A DNA stretch of 26,662 nucleotides from MADRE2 sp964397015 (GTDB lineage: Bacteria; Desulfobacterota; Desulfobacteria; Desulfobacterales; Desulfobacteraceae): NCBI GenBank assembly GCA_964397015.1, contig CAYNHL010000039.1, forward strand, positions 1 through 26,662. The letters run 5' to 3'. This document shows positions 7,460 through 15,198 of this stretch, in pieces. A program made the position numbers and the translations under genes. The notes beneath the pieces were generated by a model, which was not told the DNA's origin, searched no databases, and worked only from the letters and a program-made list of their open reading frames with translations. Each line of letters opens with the position of its first letter. The stretch's first letter is position 1.

Positions 7460-9397
7460 TTAAAAATTTTTAAAATCCTCATCATCATCAAATGGAATCA
7501 CTTGATCCGGTCCTACCTCACTGGTACCATGGTTCAGCATTTTTTTGCTGCCGGTCACCTGTTTCGGGTTGCCGGTACCGGATTTATATGTTGAGGATAT
7601 TGTCCTGACGTTATGGCGCACGCCTGAATCACGGTCCTGATTCATCCGACCAGTAACCAGCAGCACCAGTTCACCCACATAATCTCTGAGCTGTTCTGCC
7701 TGGGCATTCATCTCTTCAGACGCGGATGCGGATTCTTCTGCATTGGCGGCATTCTGCTGCACCACTTTGTCCATTTCATTGATGGCAATATTCACCTGTT
7801 CAATCCCGCTGGACTGTTCCTTTGATGCGGCGGAAATTTCAGCAATCAGGTCCCCTACCTTGGCGGCACTTTGTGCCACCTGACCGAACGCTTCATTTGT
7901 GGTGGATACCAGTTTTGAACCATCATTGACTTTTTTTACGGTCCCTTCAATGAGTTCAGCTGTGTTCTTGGCGGCTTCTGCCGCCCGCATGGCAAGATTG
8001 CGCACTTCATCGGCCACCACAGCAAATCCGGCCCCGGCTTCTCCGGCCCGCGCCGCCTCAACCGCAGCATTCAATGCCAGCAGATTGGTTTGAAAAGCGA
8101 TTTCATCAATAGTCTTAATGATCTTTGAAGTTTCTTCACTGGCTTTGGAAATATCCTCCATGGCGTAAATTAATTTACCCATTGATTCATTGGCTGTGCT
8201 CACAACCTGATTTGCCTGCTGCATCAAACCATCAGCATGGCCAGCATTTTCCGCATTCTTTTTGGTCATAGAAGACATCTCTTCCATGGAAGAAGAGGAC
8301 TCCTCTATTGAAGCCGCCTGTTCGGAAGAACCTTCCGCGAGGGACTGGCTGGCTGATGACACTTGACCGGAGGCAGAAGCGACCTGGTCCGATCCTTCAC
8401 CAAGGCCCTTTATAATTCGATTGATGGGTGATGTGATGCTGCGGGCAAACCAGAGCACGGCCAAAACTGTAAGAATTAAAAAGAAACTGCCTGCACCTAT
8501 CACGATATTTCGGATGGCATAAACCGGCGCCATGAATTCAGCCTCATCCTGGGTTACGGCTATGCTCCAGCCTGCTGTTTTCACAGGGGCAAACCCTGCG
8601 ATTTTACCAATCCCCTGGAAGCTGTAGTTTTCCACTCCTGTTTTCTGAGCTGCCATCTGGTTTGCAATATCCTCCATCCCCTGTAAATTATGGATGTTCA
8701 ATTCAAGTATATATTTCCGGACTGGATGTGCAATAGTACGGCCTGTTTCATCTGTCATAAAAGGATATCCGGTATCCCCCAGTTTGATCTTGGTGATTCT
8801 GTCCGACAAGGCGTCGAGCTTAATTACAGATCCATAAATACCGGCGAATTGACCGGATGCTGTTTTCACAGGTACAGCCACAACAAAAACTGGATTTCCG
8901 CTGGCCATAGACCGGACAGGTTCACTGATACTGATTTTTCCGGTTTTGGCAGTAATGAAATAATCCCTGGCTGCAACAGAATCCTTTTTGACTCTTCGGG
9001 TACCGCCAGTGCTGTCAGCAATGGTGAATCCATCTGCATCGGCAACAAAAAACAGCCCATAGTCACTGCCGATCTGCTCGTATATTTTGACAAAAAATTC
9101 ATCCAACGCCTTTAACTCAGATTCGGCATTTTCCACGCCGGCATCCAATACTTTGGCAGCGGCATTTATAACAAGAGGTTCCAATGCCATTTGTTTTGCA
9201 AGTTTGACCTCCTGTTCAATGGTAACCTCCGCCATTGCTGCCAAATCCTGGGCAATCTGTTTTGCCTGTCCCTTTGCAGCATCCACCAGTGCGCTTGCAG
9301 ACTTGTTGATTGAAAAAATGCCGACAAATGCAAGAGGGATAATAACAGCCAGTACCCCGCCAAAAATCAATTTAAATTTAAGTGATCTTTTTTTCAT
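7460..9397 (-). CDS. Methyl-accepting chemotaxis protein with periplasmic Cache domain
   Basis: This is a transmembrane chemoreceptor of about 645 residues. It has TM1 at about residues 8-30 and a periplasmic double-Cache-like ligand domain at about 35-290 (FFVADADGFTIADSTGG, DTGYPFMTDETGRTIAHP). TM2 is at about 298-318, followed by a short HAMP-like segment (SITSPINRI) and a long cytoplasmic coiled coil. The conserved signalling tip contains IDEIAFQTNLLALNAAVEAARAG. The C-terminus ends FDDDEDFKNF, not the CheR-tethering pentapeptide. I prefer ATG 9397 because GGAG lies 8 bases before it. ATG 9412 is possible, would overlap cheW by 14 bases, and has no good ribosome site. The cheW stop TAA lies one base before ATG 9397, so the two genes are coupled. 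The ligand is unknown; this Cache type often binds small organic acids or amino acids. Confidence 0.93.
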   Translation of the reverse strand: MKKRSLKFKLIFGGVLAVIIPLAFVGIFSINKSASALVDAAKGQAKQIAQDLAAMAEVTIEQEVKLAKQMALEPLVINAAAKVLDAGVENAESELKALDEFFVKIYEQIGSDYGLFFVADADGFTIADSTGGTRRVKKDSVAARDYFITAKTGKISISEPVRSMASGNPVFVVAVPVKTASGQFAGIYGSVIKLDALSDRITKIKLGDTGYPFMTDETGRTIAHPVRKYILELNIHNLQGMEDIANQMAAQKTGVENYSFQGIGKIAGFAPVKTAGWSIAVTQDEAEFMAPVYAIRNIVIGAGSFFLILTVLAVLWFARSITSPINRIIKGLGEGSDQVASASGQVSSASQSLAEGSSEQAASIEESSSSMEEMSSMTKKNAENAGHADGLMQQANQVVSTANESMGKLIYAMEDISKASEETSKIIKTIDEIAFQTNLLALNAAVEAARAGEAGAGFAVVADEVRNLAMRAAEAAKNTAELIEGTVKKVNDGSKLVSTTNEAFGQVAQSAAKVGDLIAEISAASKEQSSGIEQVNIAINEMDKVVQQNAANAEESASASEEMNAQAEQLRDYVGELVLLVTGRMNQDRDSGVRHNVRTISSTYKSGTGNPKQVTGSKKMLNHGTSEVGPDQVIPFDDDEDFKNF

Positions 9398-9398
9398 T

Positions 9399-9959
9399 TT
9401 ACTTTTCTCCATTTTCAGGTTCTGAATTATTGGTTGTCTTTTTGTTATTTCTTAATTGGTTCATGCACGATATGTCATTTGCGTTCAAAACCAGGTCAAT
9501 ATCCAAAAGAATTTTCACTGCACCATCTGCTTTTGCCATACCTAAAAGAAATGATGTATCTATATTGGTGCCAAAATCCGGTGTATCTTCAATATCATGA
9601 GATTTGATAGTCAAGACCTCTGACACTGCGTCTACAACGCAGCCAACAGGGAGCTGTTCAGACGCACCTTCAATCTCAACTACAATAATACAGGTCCGAT
9701 CTGAATAATCTATGGTCGGCATTTTAAATCTAAGCCGCAGATCCATTACAGGAATTACTTTCCCCCGCAGGTTAATGACACCTTTTACAAATTCAGGTGT
9801 TCGGGGAATAGAGGTAATTGGCATCATTCCAATTATTTCTTTTATTTTTAAAATACTGATACCGTACTCTTCGTCACCCAGAATAAAGGTAAGGTATTTT
9901 CCTTCCCTCTTTTCCATGGCCTTTACAGCTCGATCCATCTTTTTCGGTGATTCAGCCAT
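9399..9959 (-). CDS. cheW: CheW adaptor protein
   Basis: This 186-residue adaptor couples the receptor to CheA. It has the CheW beta-barrel fold signature: KYLTFILGDEEYGISILKIKEII near the start, then ITSIPRTPEFVKGVINLRG and VIPVMDLRLRF, and later VDAVSEVLTI. It is longer than a minimal CheW, with a short charged N-terminal lead (MAESPKKMDRAVKAMEKREG) and a polar C-terminal tail (NNKKTTNNSEPENGEK). The start ATG has AAGGAG 10 bases upstream, at the end of the pseudo-receiver gene only 6 bases away. It sits in the operon pseudo-receiver-cheW-mcp-cheA and is expected to act in the array at the inner membrane. Confidence 0.95.
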   Translation of the reverse strand: MAESPKKMDRAVKAMEKREGKYLTFILGDEEYGISILKIKEIIGMMPITSIPRTPEFVKGVINLRGKVIPVMDLRLRFKMPTIDYSDRTCIIVVEIEGASEQLPVGCVVDAVSEVLTIKSHDIEDTPDFGTNIDTSFLLGMAKADGAVKILLDIDLVLNANDISCMNQLRNNKKTTNNSEPENGEK

Positions 9960-9965
9960 TCTGGT

Positions 9966-10337
9966 TCATCTCCTTTGTATTTTTTGTATTTGTTTCAAAA
10001 CTGAGACTATATTCATCAAATCAGCATCCACATAACTGATAAAACTTGGTTTTAATCCAATACACAAAGAAACAGTGTTTTTTTTCATATCCGGCAGGAT
10101 AAGAATTATCCGGATGTTATCAAAAAGGGATGTCATGAGATTGAGTTCTTTGAGTTCTGTTTTTGATGCGATAAAAAGAATGAGAACAGACACCTGGTGC
10201 AATGGCTTTCGCAGCATGTGAGACAAATCCGTAATTGAATGACAGGTTTTGATCCTTATTCCGGTTAATTGGGTTTGGACAACATTGATCAAATTTTGAC
10301 AGATTTCTTTTTTGTTTACATAAAAAATAGTTTTCAT
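9966..10337 (-). CDS. Receiver-like protein lacking phosphorylation residues
   Basis: This is a 123-residue protein whose hydrophobic strand pattern fits a CheY-type alpha/beta fold: MKTIFYV (beta1), GIRIKTC (beta2), SVLILFIA (beta3), IRIILILPD (beta4) and FISYVDAD (beta5). The residues that make a receiver phosphorylatable are missing. There is no acidic pair after beta1 (FYVNKKE), no aspartate at the end of beta3 (LFIASKTE), and no Lys-Pro after beta5. It is the first gene after the sigma-54 promoter and lies just before cheW. It may be a phosphorylation-independent adaptor, or a P2-like docking partner. The fold assignment rests on strand pattern and context rather than motif identity, so an unrelated small protein remains possible. 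The start ATG has GGAAAG about 7 bases upstream. Confidence 0.6.
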   Translation of the reverse strand: MKTIFYVNKKEICQNLINVVQTQLTGIRIKTCHSITDLSHMLRKPLHQVSVLILFIASKTELKELNLMTSLFDNIRIILILPDMKKNTVSLCIGLKPSFISYVDADLMNIVSVLKQIQKIQRR

Positions 10338-10404
10338 TAATTACTTTCCAGCACCACTTTTCATTTTTCCACAATCAAATTTTTTCGTTACGTTACTGCA
10401 CAAA

Positions 10405-10420
10405 AGCAGAAAGTGTGCCA
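10405..10420 (-). promoter_or_regulatory. Sigma-54 promoter of the chemosensory operon
   Basis: On the minus strand the element is TGGCAC (10420-10415), five bases, then CTGCT (10409-10405). This gives the invariant GG-N10-GC spacing of sigma-54 promoters, with a perfect -24 box and one mismatch in the TTGCT-type -12 box. Transcription would start near 10395, about 55-60 bases before the pseudo-receiver ATG at 10337. The gene just upstream on the same strand encodes an NtrC-family sigma-54 activator, which fits. Sequence and context agree well. Confidence 0.75.
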
Positions 10421-10511
10421 CTACAATCAAAGTTTATTATTATAATTTATTACAATAAGTTATGGATTATCAGAGAAGACACACAAGAGGATTGAAAAGA
10501 AAATTCTCATT

Positions 10512-10542
10512 AACAGGAAAAAAACATTCCTGTTTTTAGGAA
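10512..10542. promoter_or_regulatory. Dyad upstream of the sigma-54 promoter, possible activator binding site
   Basis: AACAGGAA (10512-10519) and TTCCTGTT (10527-10534) form a perfect 8-base inverted repeat with a 7-base centre. A further AGGAA half-site lies at 10538-10542. The dyad is roughly 115-140 bases upstream of the predicted sigma-54 start site, where NtrC-type activators usually bind. On the plus strand the second arm runs into TTTTT, so it could act as a terminator, but no plus-strand gene precedes it. The enhancer reading is an inference from position. Confidence 0.45.
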
Positions 10543-10572
10543 CTACAGCTTTTGGGAAATATTATGCAAAAA

Positions 10573-11979
10573 TCAGGAGGGGGATCCGAATCCTGAAAAA
10601 TTATGTTTTTTTAACAGACCATACAGCCTTGACTGGGAAATGCCTGAAATTAGAATTGCCTGATCCCGATCTCCGTTGGTTTTATTCAATAGCATTTTTA
10701 AATATTTTTTTTCCATACGGTTTCGATATTCGCGCAGGCAGGGAAGATCATTTGCTTTATCCGTCGTTTGGCCAACTTCTCTATAGGATGTGGCATTCGA
10801 AATCGAATCAAAATCAAGTCCGGCAACACGGTATTCCGGTGGCAGATGTTTAGGGAAAAGGGTCGGATCCTGTTCTGCAGTAACCATTGCATACTCCAAA
10901 ACATTAATCAATTCTCGAATATTACCCGGCCAGTGACAGGCAGCCAGAACTTTGAAAAATTCCGAAGAAATAGCTTTTGTATCCATCCCGTACCGCTGGG
11001 CAAGTTCATGGTTCTTTTTAATGGTAATTTGTTCGATGTCCTTGCCTCGATCCCTTAAAGGAGGGAGTTTTATTTCTATGGCACGAATCCGGTATAATAG
11101 ATCTTCTCTGAATTTATTTTCTTTAACCATCTGATCAAGGTCCAGGTTAGTTGCCGCCACCAGCCTGAAATCGACCGGTTTTTCAGATTTCCCGCCAATG
11201 GGGCGGACACATTTTTCCTGAAGGGTCCGTAAAAAGGATTTTTGCGCCGACAATGGCAGATCACCGACTTCATCCAGCATAAGGGTTCCACCATCAGCCT
11301 GGATAATTAATCCTTCCTGCTTTTTTTCCGCTCCAGTAAAAGAACCCTTTTCATGGCCGAACAGGAGACTTTCAACCAGTGCATCCGGCAACGCTCCGCA
11401 ATCCACTGCAATAAAAGGTTTTGATGCCCTTTTGCTGTTTTCATGAATGGCTTTTGCAAACAATTCTTTTCCGGTTCCGGTTTCGCCGGTAATCAATACG
11501 CTGACGTCTGTTACAGCTGCCTTCGCAACATCTTCAAGGCTTTTATTTAGCGCATCGGATTCTCCCGCAATGTCTGACCGGACAAGGGGCTTGGGCGGTT
11601 TTGAAGCTTTTTTTTCTTTCCGATACTCTATCGCCCGGGTGATGGGAGGAGACACTTCTTCCCAAAGAAATGGCTTTTGTACATAATCCCATGCACCATA
11701 TTTAAAGGCCATTTTTGCACCACGTATATCTCCTGTCCCAGTAATAATAATAATTTCGGGGCTGGAGGGCAGTTTGGTCAATTGTGGCATTATCTCAAGC
11801 CCATTCCCATCTGGAAGCTCCAGATCCAGAAGAATCAAATCAAACGAATTTTTTCGGGCCTGTTCAAGACCGTCTTTAATAGTGTGAGCAGCAGAAGTTT
11901 TGTGTCCCATCTGGTCGAACAGTTTGCTGAAAAACAAACATATACCGGGATCATCATCAATAACCAATATAGTTATCAT
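10573..11979 (-). CDS. NtrC-family sigma-54-dependent response regulator
   Basis: This is a 468-residue transcription activator with three domains. The receiver (1-120) has the acidic pocket VIDDD, phospho-acceptor Asp52 (LLDLELPDG) and QKPF after beta5. The AAA+ domain (about 140-370) has Walker A GETGTGKE (165-172) and a GSFTGA loop (212-217), a conservative form of the GAFTGA loop that contacts sigma-54. It also has Walker B (LMLDEVG) and REDLLYR with an arginine finger. A Fis-type helix-turn-helix (about 430-460) ends the protein. It starts 8 bases after the hybrid kinase stop, so the two form a cognate pair. A sigma-54 promoter with an upstream dyad lies immediately behind it, in front of the chemosensory genes, its most likely target. 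No obvious truncation. Confidence 0.95.
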   Translation of the reverse strand: MITILVIDDDPGICLFFSKLFDQMGHKTSAAHTIKDGLEQARKNSFDLILLDLELPDGNGLEIMPQLTKLPSSPEIIIITGTGDIRGAKMAFKYGAWDYVQKPFLWEEVSPPITRAIEYRKEKKASKPPKPLVRSDIAGESDALNKSLEDVAKAAVTDVSVLITGETGTGKELFAKAIHENSKRASKPFIAVDCGALPDALVESLLFGHEKGSFTGAEKKQEGLIIQADGGTLMLDEVGDLPLSAQKSFLRTLQEKCVRPIGGKSEKPVDFRLVAATNLDLDQMVKENKFREDLLYRIRAIEIKLPPLRDRGKDIEQITIKKNHELAQRYGMDTKAISSEFFKVLAACHWPGNIRELINVLEYAMVTAEQDPTLFPKHLPPEYRVAGLDFDSISNATSYREVGQTTDKANDLPCLREYRNRMEKKYLKMLLNKTNGDRDQAILISGISQSRLYGLLKKHNFSGFGSPS

Positions 11980-11987
11980 ATGCTTTC

Positions 11988-14804
11988 TTATACTTTTTTA
12001 CCCAATGCCTTGCTGACAGCTAAGGCAAGTTCTGTTGCAATCATAGGTTTCATTATCATATCCAAAATACCGTTATCTTTAATGATATCGGATGTCAACC
12101 CTTCACTGAATCCAGTGCAGAGGATTATCGGAAGATCCGGTCGCATTGCTGAGATGCGTCTGGATAATTCAAGACCGTTCATTTGGGGCATAGTCATGTC
12201 TGTCAATATCAGATCGAATTCATCCGGATTATGTCTGAATCTTTCAAAAGCCTTGACACTGTGGGTCATACTGGTAATTTCATAACCCAGTTTTGATAGC
12301 ATTTGTTTGGTCCAGGTCACAAAGGATTCTTCATCATCGACTAATAAAATTTTTTCCTTTCCAGTGAGGCTGAAAAAATCAATAGCACCATTTTTTGCCA
12401 AAAGCTTTCCTTGATATTCCGGAAACAGTATCTGAAAGGTTGTTCCAATTCCCGGCTCACTATTAACTGAAACAGTACCTTTCATGCTTTTGATGATTCC
12501 ATAAACGGTGGCCAGACCCATTCCGGTTCCTTCATTACGCTCCTTGGTGGTAAAAAAAGGTTCAAAAATACGGTCCATTATCTTTTTTTGAATACCGTAT
12601 CCCGTGTCAGTGACAGTCAATTTAAGATAGCTGCCCGGGTTTAATTCTTTTGTCTGGAAATTTTGATCTGGTTGGATATCGGCAGATTCCAACCTGACAT
12701 CAAGGAGGCCGCCTTTGTCTTTCATTGCGTGTACAGCATTGGTAAAAAGATTCATGAGAACTTGATGAATCTGCGTGGGGTCGGCAATAACAAGGCCATC
12801 TGTGCTATTACAATAATATTTGATTTCAATGTTTGATGGTAAAGAAGCCCTTATGAATTTGAGACACTCTTTGATCAATGGAGTAATCTGCAGGGGATGT
12901 TTCTGCACATCTGATTTCCGGCTGAAGGTCAGAATATGCCCTACAAGCTCCCTGGCCCTTATCCCAGCTGCCAATATCTGGTCCAGATTTTGTTCTGTTT
13001 CAACATCCCCTGAAACATTCAATTTTATCAGTTCAGCAAATCCCAGTACGGAAGATAAAATGTTATTGAAATCATGGGCAATTCCACCGGCTAAAGTTCC
13101 AAGGGCCTCCATTTTTCGGGCTTGTTGAAGTCTTTTCTCCATGGTAACCCGTTCTGTGATATCACGGGTTATGCCCAGTATCCTGTCGGGTTTTCCATTA
13201 TTGTCGTTTAGAATTCGAGCAGTGGTCTCTGCCCATATTCTAGTGTCGTCTTTTCTAATCAGTTCTAGTTCAAATCTCTGGGACTGTGAGGTTTCATTGT
13301 CTTCTTCCAGATTCTCTATAAGTTCTTCAGAAATGAAGGACATCGTCTTTTTCAAAGAGGCTTCCGTCATATTGCTTCCGATTTTTTTACCGATAATTTC
13401 TTCTGGTAAATATCCGAGTATCTGTTTCACAGAGGGGCTCATATAAGAAAATGTAAGATCGGAAAGCCTGAGTATCCATATGTTATCAGCTGCATTTTCA
13501 GCCACTATCCGGTATCGGGCTTCACTGTCACGCAATTTGTCTTCAACCTGTTTTCGTTCAATAATTTTCCACATCCCGTCCATTATAAGTTTAAGCTGGC
13601 GTAAATCGGATTTGTCATATTTATGTTTTTTATTTCCAACACCTGCAATGGCTGCCATTTTCAGACCATTAAAAATGGGAATACTCATGAACCGGCGAAT
13701 GGCAACATGACCCTGGGGATATCCTTTTTTGTCATTGGATTGCAAAGCTTTATGATCATTGATAATGACAGCATCCCGTTTTCTCACAGCCTCTGCCCAC
13801 AACCCATTTTTTTCAGTATCATAAAGAACAGACTTGTCTTTGATTTCGCATTGTTGCATTGTCTGATTCGAGAATGTGTGCATTGTCAAAAAGTTTTCAT
13901 CCTCACTTAAAAATATCAGGTATCCTATCTCGCTTTGGGTCAATTGGATGGCTTCTTCCAACGCGAATTTCGTTAGTTCGTTTAAAGAAGCCTCTGTCAT
14001 ACGGCTTAATTCAAGTAATTTTTTAAGCCGCAAATCATCCAGATATTTTTCCTTTTCTGCAATATTTTTCTTTTTTTCGATCTTCAAAGTCTGCCATGTT
14101 ATATAAAAAGACATCAGAAGAACTATACCCAGCACCCCCAGAAAAATCTTCAAAAACGCTTGTGAAATAGCATTTATTTCTTTTTTGATATCATCGACAT
14201 ACAATCCAGTTCCTACCACCCAGTTCCAGGGAGAAAATTTTTTAATATATGACAGTTTAGGAACAACACGGCTGATACCATTCTCCCAATGCCACATATA
14301 ATCCACATAACCGGAATCCTTTTCAATTGCTGTTTTAACGAAATCAACCAAAAAATGTTTTCCAGTGGAATCAGTTAAATTTGCTTGATCTTTGCCTTCA
14401 AGATCAGAAGCAAAAGGATGCATTAGCACCTTGTATCGCATGTCTATGATCCAGAAATAATCTTTGGCTTCATCCCCATAGCGAAGGTTTCGCACCTGAC
14501 TGATAGCCATTTGCTGGGCTTTCTCCAGTCTCAATTCACCTTTAGTGACCCGGTTATGGTAGTCTGACAAAAGGCTCCATGTGGTGTCGGTAAGTCCACT
14601 GATCATCTGTTTTTTTTGTTCCATCAAATGGTTTTCCAGTCTGGGCAGAAACACGGTAAAAATGATCAGAACAAATAAGGCATAGGTGATATACAAAGGA
14701 ACAACAATTCTCAGGGATGCTGATAAAGCTTTTTTTTTAATTGTTTTGTCCAAAAATCCTGGAATTTCTTTCATCAATATTTTTTTCAAAAAATTTTGTT
14801 GCAA
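11988..14804 (-). CDS. Hybrid sensor histidine kinase (Cache-GAF-PAS-HisKA-HATPase-REC)
   Basis: This is a 938-residue membrane sensor. TM1 is at about residues 32-54. A periplasmic single-Cache domain spans about 60-205 (YFWIIDMRYKVLMHP and WNWVVGTGLYVDDI are typical of the Cache_2 type). TM2 is at about 217-240. A GAF domain (about 265-415), a PAS domain with a PAC tail (425-553) and HisKA with His577 in GGIAHDFNN follow. The HATPase has an N-box (LMNLFTNAVHAM), DTGYGI and GTGMGLATVYGI. A C-terminal receiver has phospho-acceptor Asp869 and KP at 919-920. The start is TTG at 14804, supported by GGAGG 7 bases upstream. It heads a two-gene unit with the sigma-54 activator. The receiver suggests a phosphorelay or feedback role. 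The Cache, GAF and PAS ligands are unknown. Confidence 0.93.
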   Translation of the reverse strand: MQQNFLKKILMKEIPGFLDKTIKKKALSASLRIVVPLYITYALFVLIIFTVFLPRLENHLMEQKKQMISGLTDTTWSLLSDYHNRVTKGELRLEKAQQMAISQVRNLRYGDEAKDYFWIIDMRYKVLMHPFASDLEGKDQANLTDSTGKHFLVDFVKTAIEKDSGYVDYMWHWENGISRVVPKLSYIKKFSPWNWVVGTGLYVDDIKKEINAISQAFLKIFLGVLGIVLLMSFYITWQTLKIEKKKNIAEKEKYLDDLRLKKLLELSRMTEASLNELTKFALEEAIQLTQSEIGYLIFLSEDENFLTMHTFSNQTMQQCEIKDKSVLYDTEKNGLWAEAVRKRDAVIINDHKALQSNDKKGYPQGHVAIRRFMSIPIFNGLKMAAIAGVGNKKHKYDKSDLRQLKLIMDGMWKIIERKQVEDKLRDSEARYRIVAENAADNIWILRLSDLTFSYMSPSVKQILGYLPEEIIGKKIGSNMTEASLKKTMSFISEELIENLEEDNETSQSQRFELELIRKDDTRIWAETTARILNDNNGKPDRILGITRDITERVTMEKRLQQARKMEALGTLAGGIAHDFNNILSSVLGFAELIKLNVSGDVETEQNLDQILAAGIRARELVGHILTFSRKSDVQKHPLQITPLIKECLKFIRASLPSNIEIKYYCNSTDGLVIADPTQIHQVLMNLFTNAVHAMKDKGGLLDVRLESADIQPDQNFQTKELNPGSYLKLTVTDTGYGIQKKIMDRIFEPFFTTKERNEGTGMGLATVYGIIKSMKGTVSVNSEPGIGTTFQILFPEYQGKLLAKNGAIDFFSLTGKEKILLVDDEESFVTWTKQMLSKLGYEITSMTHSVKAFERFRHNPDEFDLILTDMTMPQMNGLELSRRISAMRPDLPIILCTGFSEGLTSDIIKDNGILDMIMKPMIATELALAVSKALGKKV

Positions 14805-14890
14805 ATAATTACCTCCGCTGTGAAAAAAAATCTAAATTATACTGGAATTGCCCGGGGTAATGATCTTGAAAAATCAAAAGATTACCTGCA

Positions 14891-14919
14891 TGTATAAATT
14901 ATTTTACATCTTTTGACAA
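14891..14919 (-). promoter_or_regulatory. Candidate sigma-70 promoter for kinase-activator operon
   Basis: On the minus strand, TTGTCA (14919-14914) and TATACA (14896-14891) are 17 bases apart, about 85 bases before the TTG start of the hybrid kinase. A second good -10 (TATAAT, 14841-14836) lies nearer the gene but has no matching -35. No sigma-54 element was found here, so the regulator pair seems to be made constitutively or under another control. Moderate support only. Confidence 0.35.
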
Positions 14920-15114
14920 CCACAGTATGACTCATTCATAAAACCCGGGCGTCTGCCGTCAATTGTCCTGATCGATTGCAGACAAGCAGCTTTTTTTAGT
15001 CCTTTCAAACCTCCCTGGAATTTTTTAATGACAAACATGTGGTTCCATTTCGTCGGCCATACACTCGGCGGGGAAATGATCTGCAATCTTGCCTTTTACC
15101 TTATTTTTACAGTG

Positions 15115-15143
15115 TTGAAAAACCGGATGGTTCAGAGTATGGT
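15115..15143 (+). promoter_or_regulatory. Candidate sigma-70 promoter for the flavoprotein gene
   Basis: TTGAAA (15115-15120) and TATGGT (15138-15143) are 17 bases apart and lie about 55 bases before the flavoprotein ATG. Both hexamers match consensus at four or five positions. An AAGGA at 15184-15188 serves as ribosome site, about 10 bases before the ATG. A weak candidate. Confidence 0.3.
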
Positions 15144-15198
15144 AGAAACTTGGTAGTAACTGGAATGTAAATATCAGATAATTAAGGATGGCCCTTTT

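Larger units (their letters stand above)
14805..15198. other. Divergent intergenic region, 394 bases
   Basis: This region lies between the hybrid kinase (minus strand) and the flavoprotein (plus strand). It holds a candidate promoter for each and a GC-centred near-palindrome (ATTGCCCGGGGTAAT, 14847-14861). It also has an imperfect hairpin (GTCTGC at 14951-14956 with GCAGAC at 14978-14983), followed 7 bases later by seven T residues at 14991-14997. Short open stretches on the minus strand (about 14904-15110, broken between two frames) look mildly protein-like but match nothing I know. No tRNA or clear gene is seen. Confidence 0.4.

Noticed and set aside
10512..10537. Plus-strand intrinsic terminator (hairpin followed by T residues)
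   Set aside because: No plus-strand gene lies upstream. On the minus strand, where the genes are, no T-run follows the stem, so an operator reading is preferred.
14836..14841. Perfect -10 hexamer TATAAT before the hybrid kinase
   Set aside because: No acceptable -35 lies 16-18 bases upstream and there is no extended -10 TG, so it is not listed as a promoter by itself.
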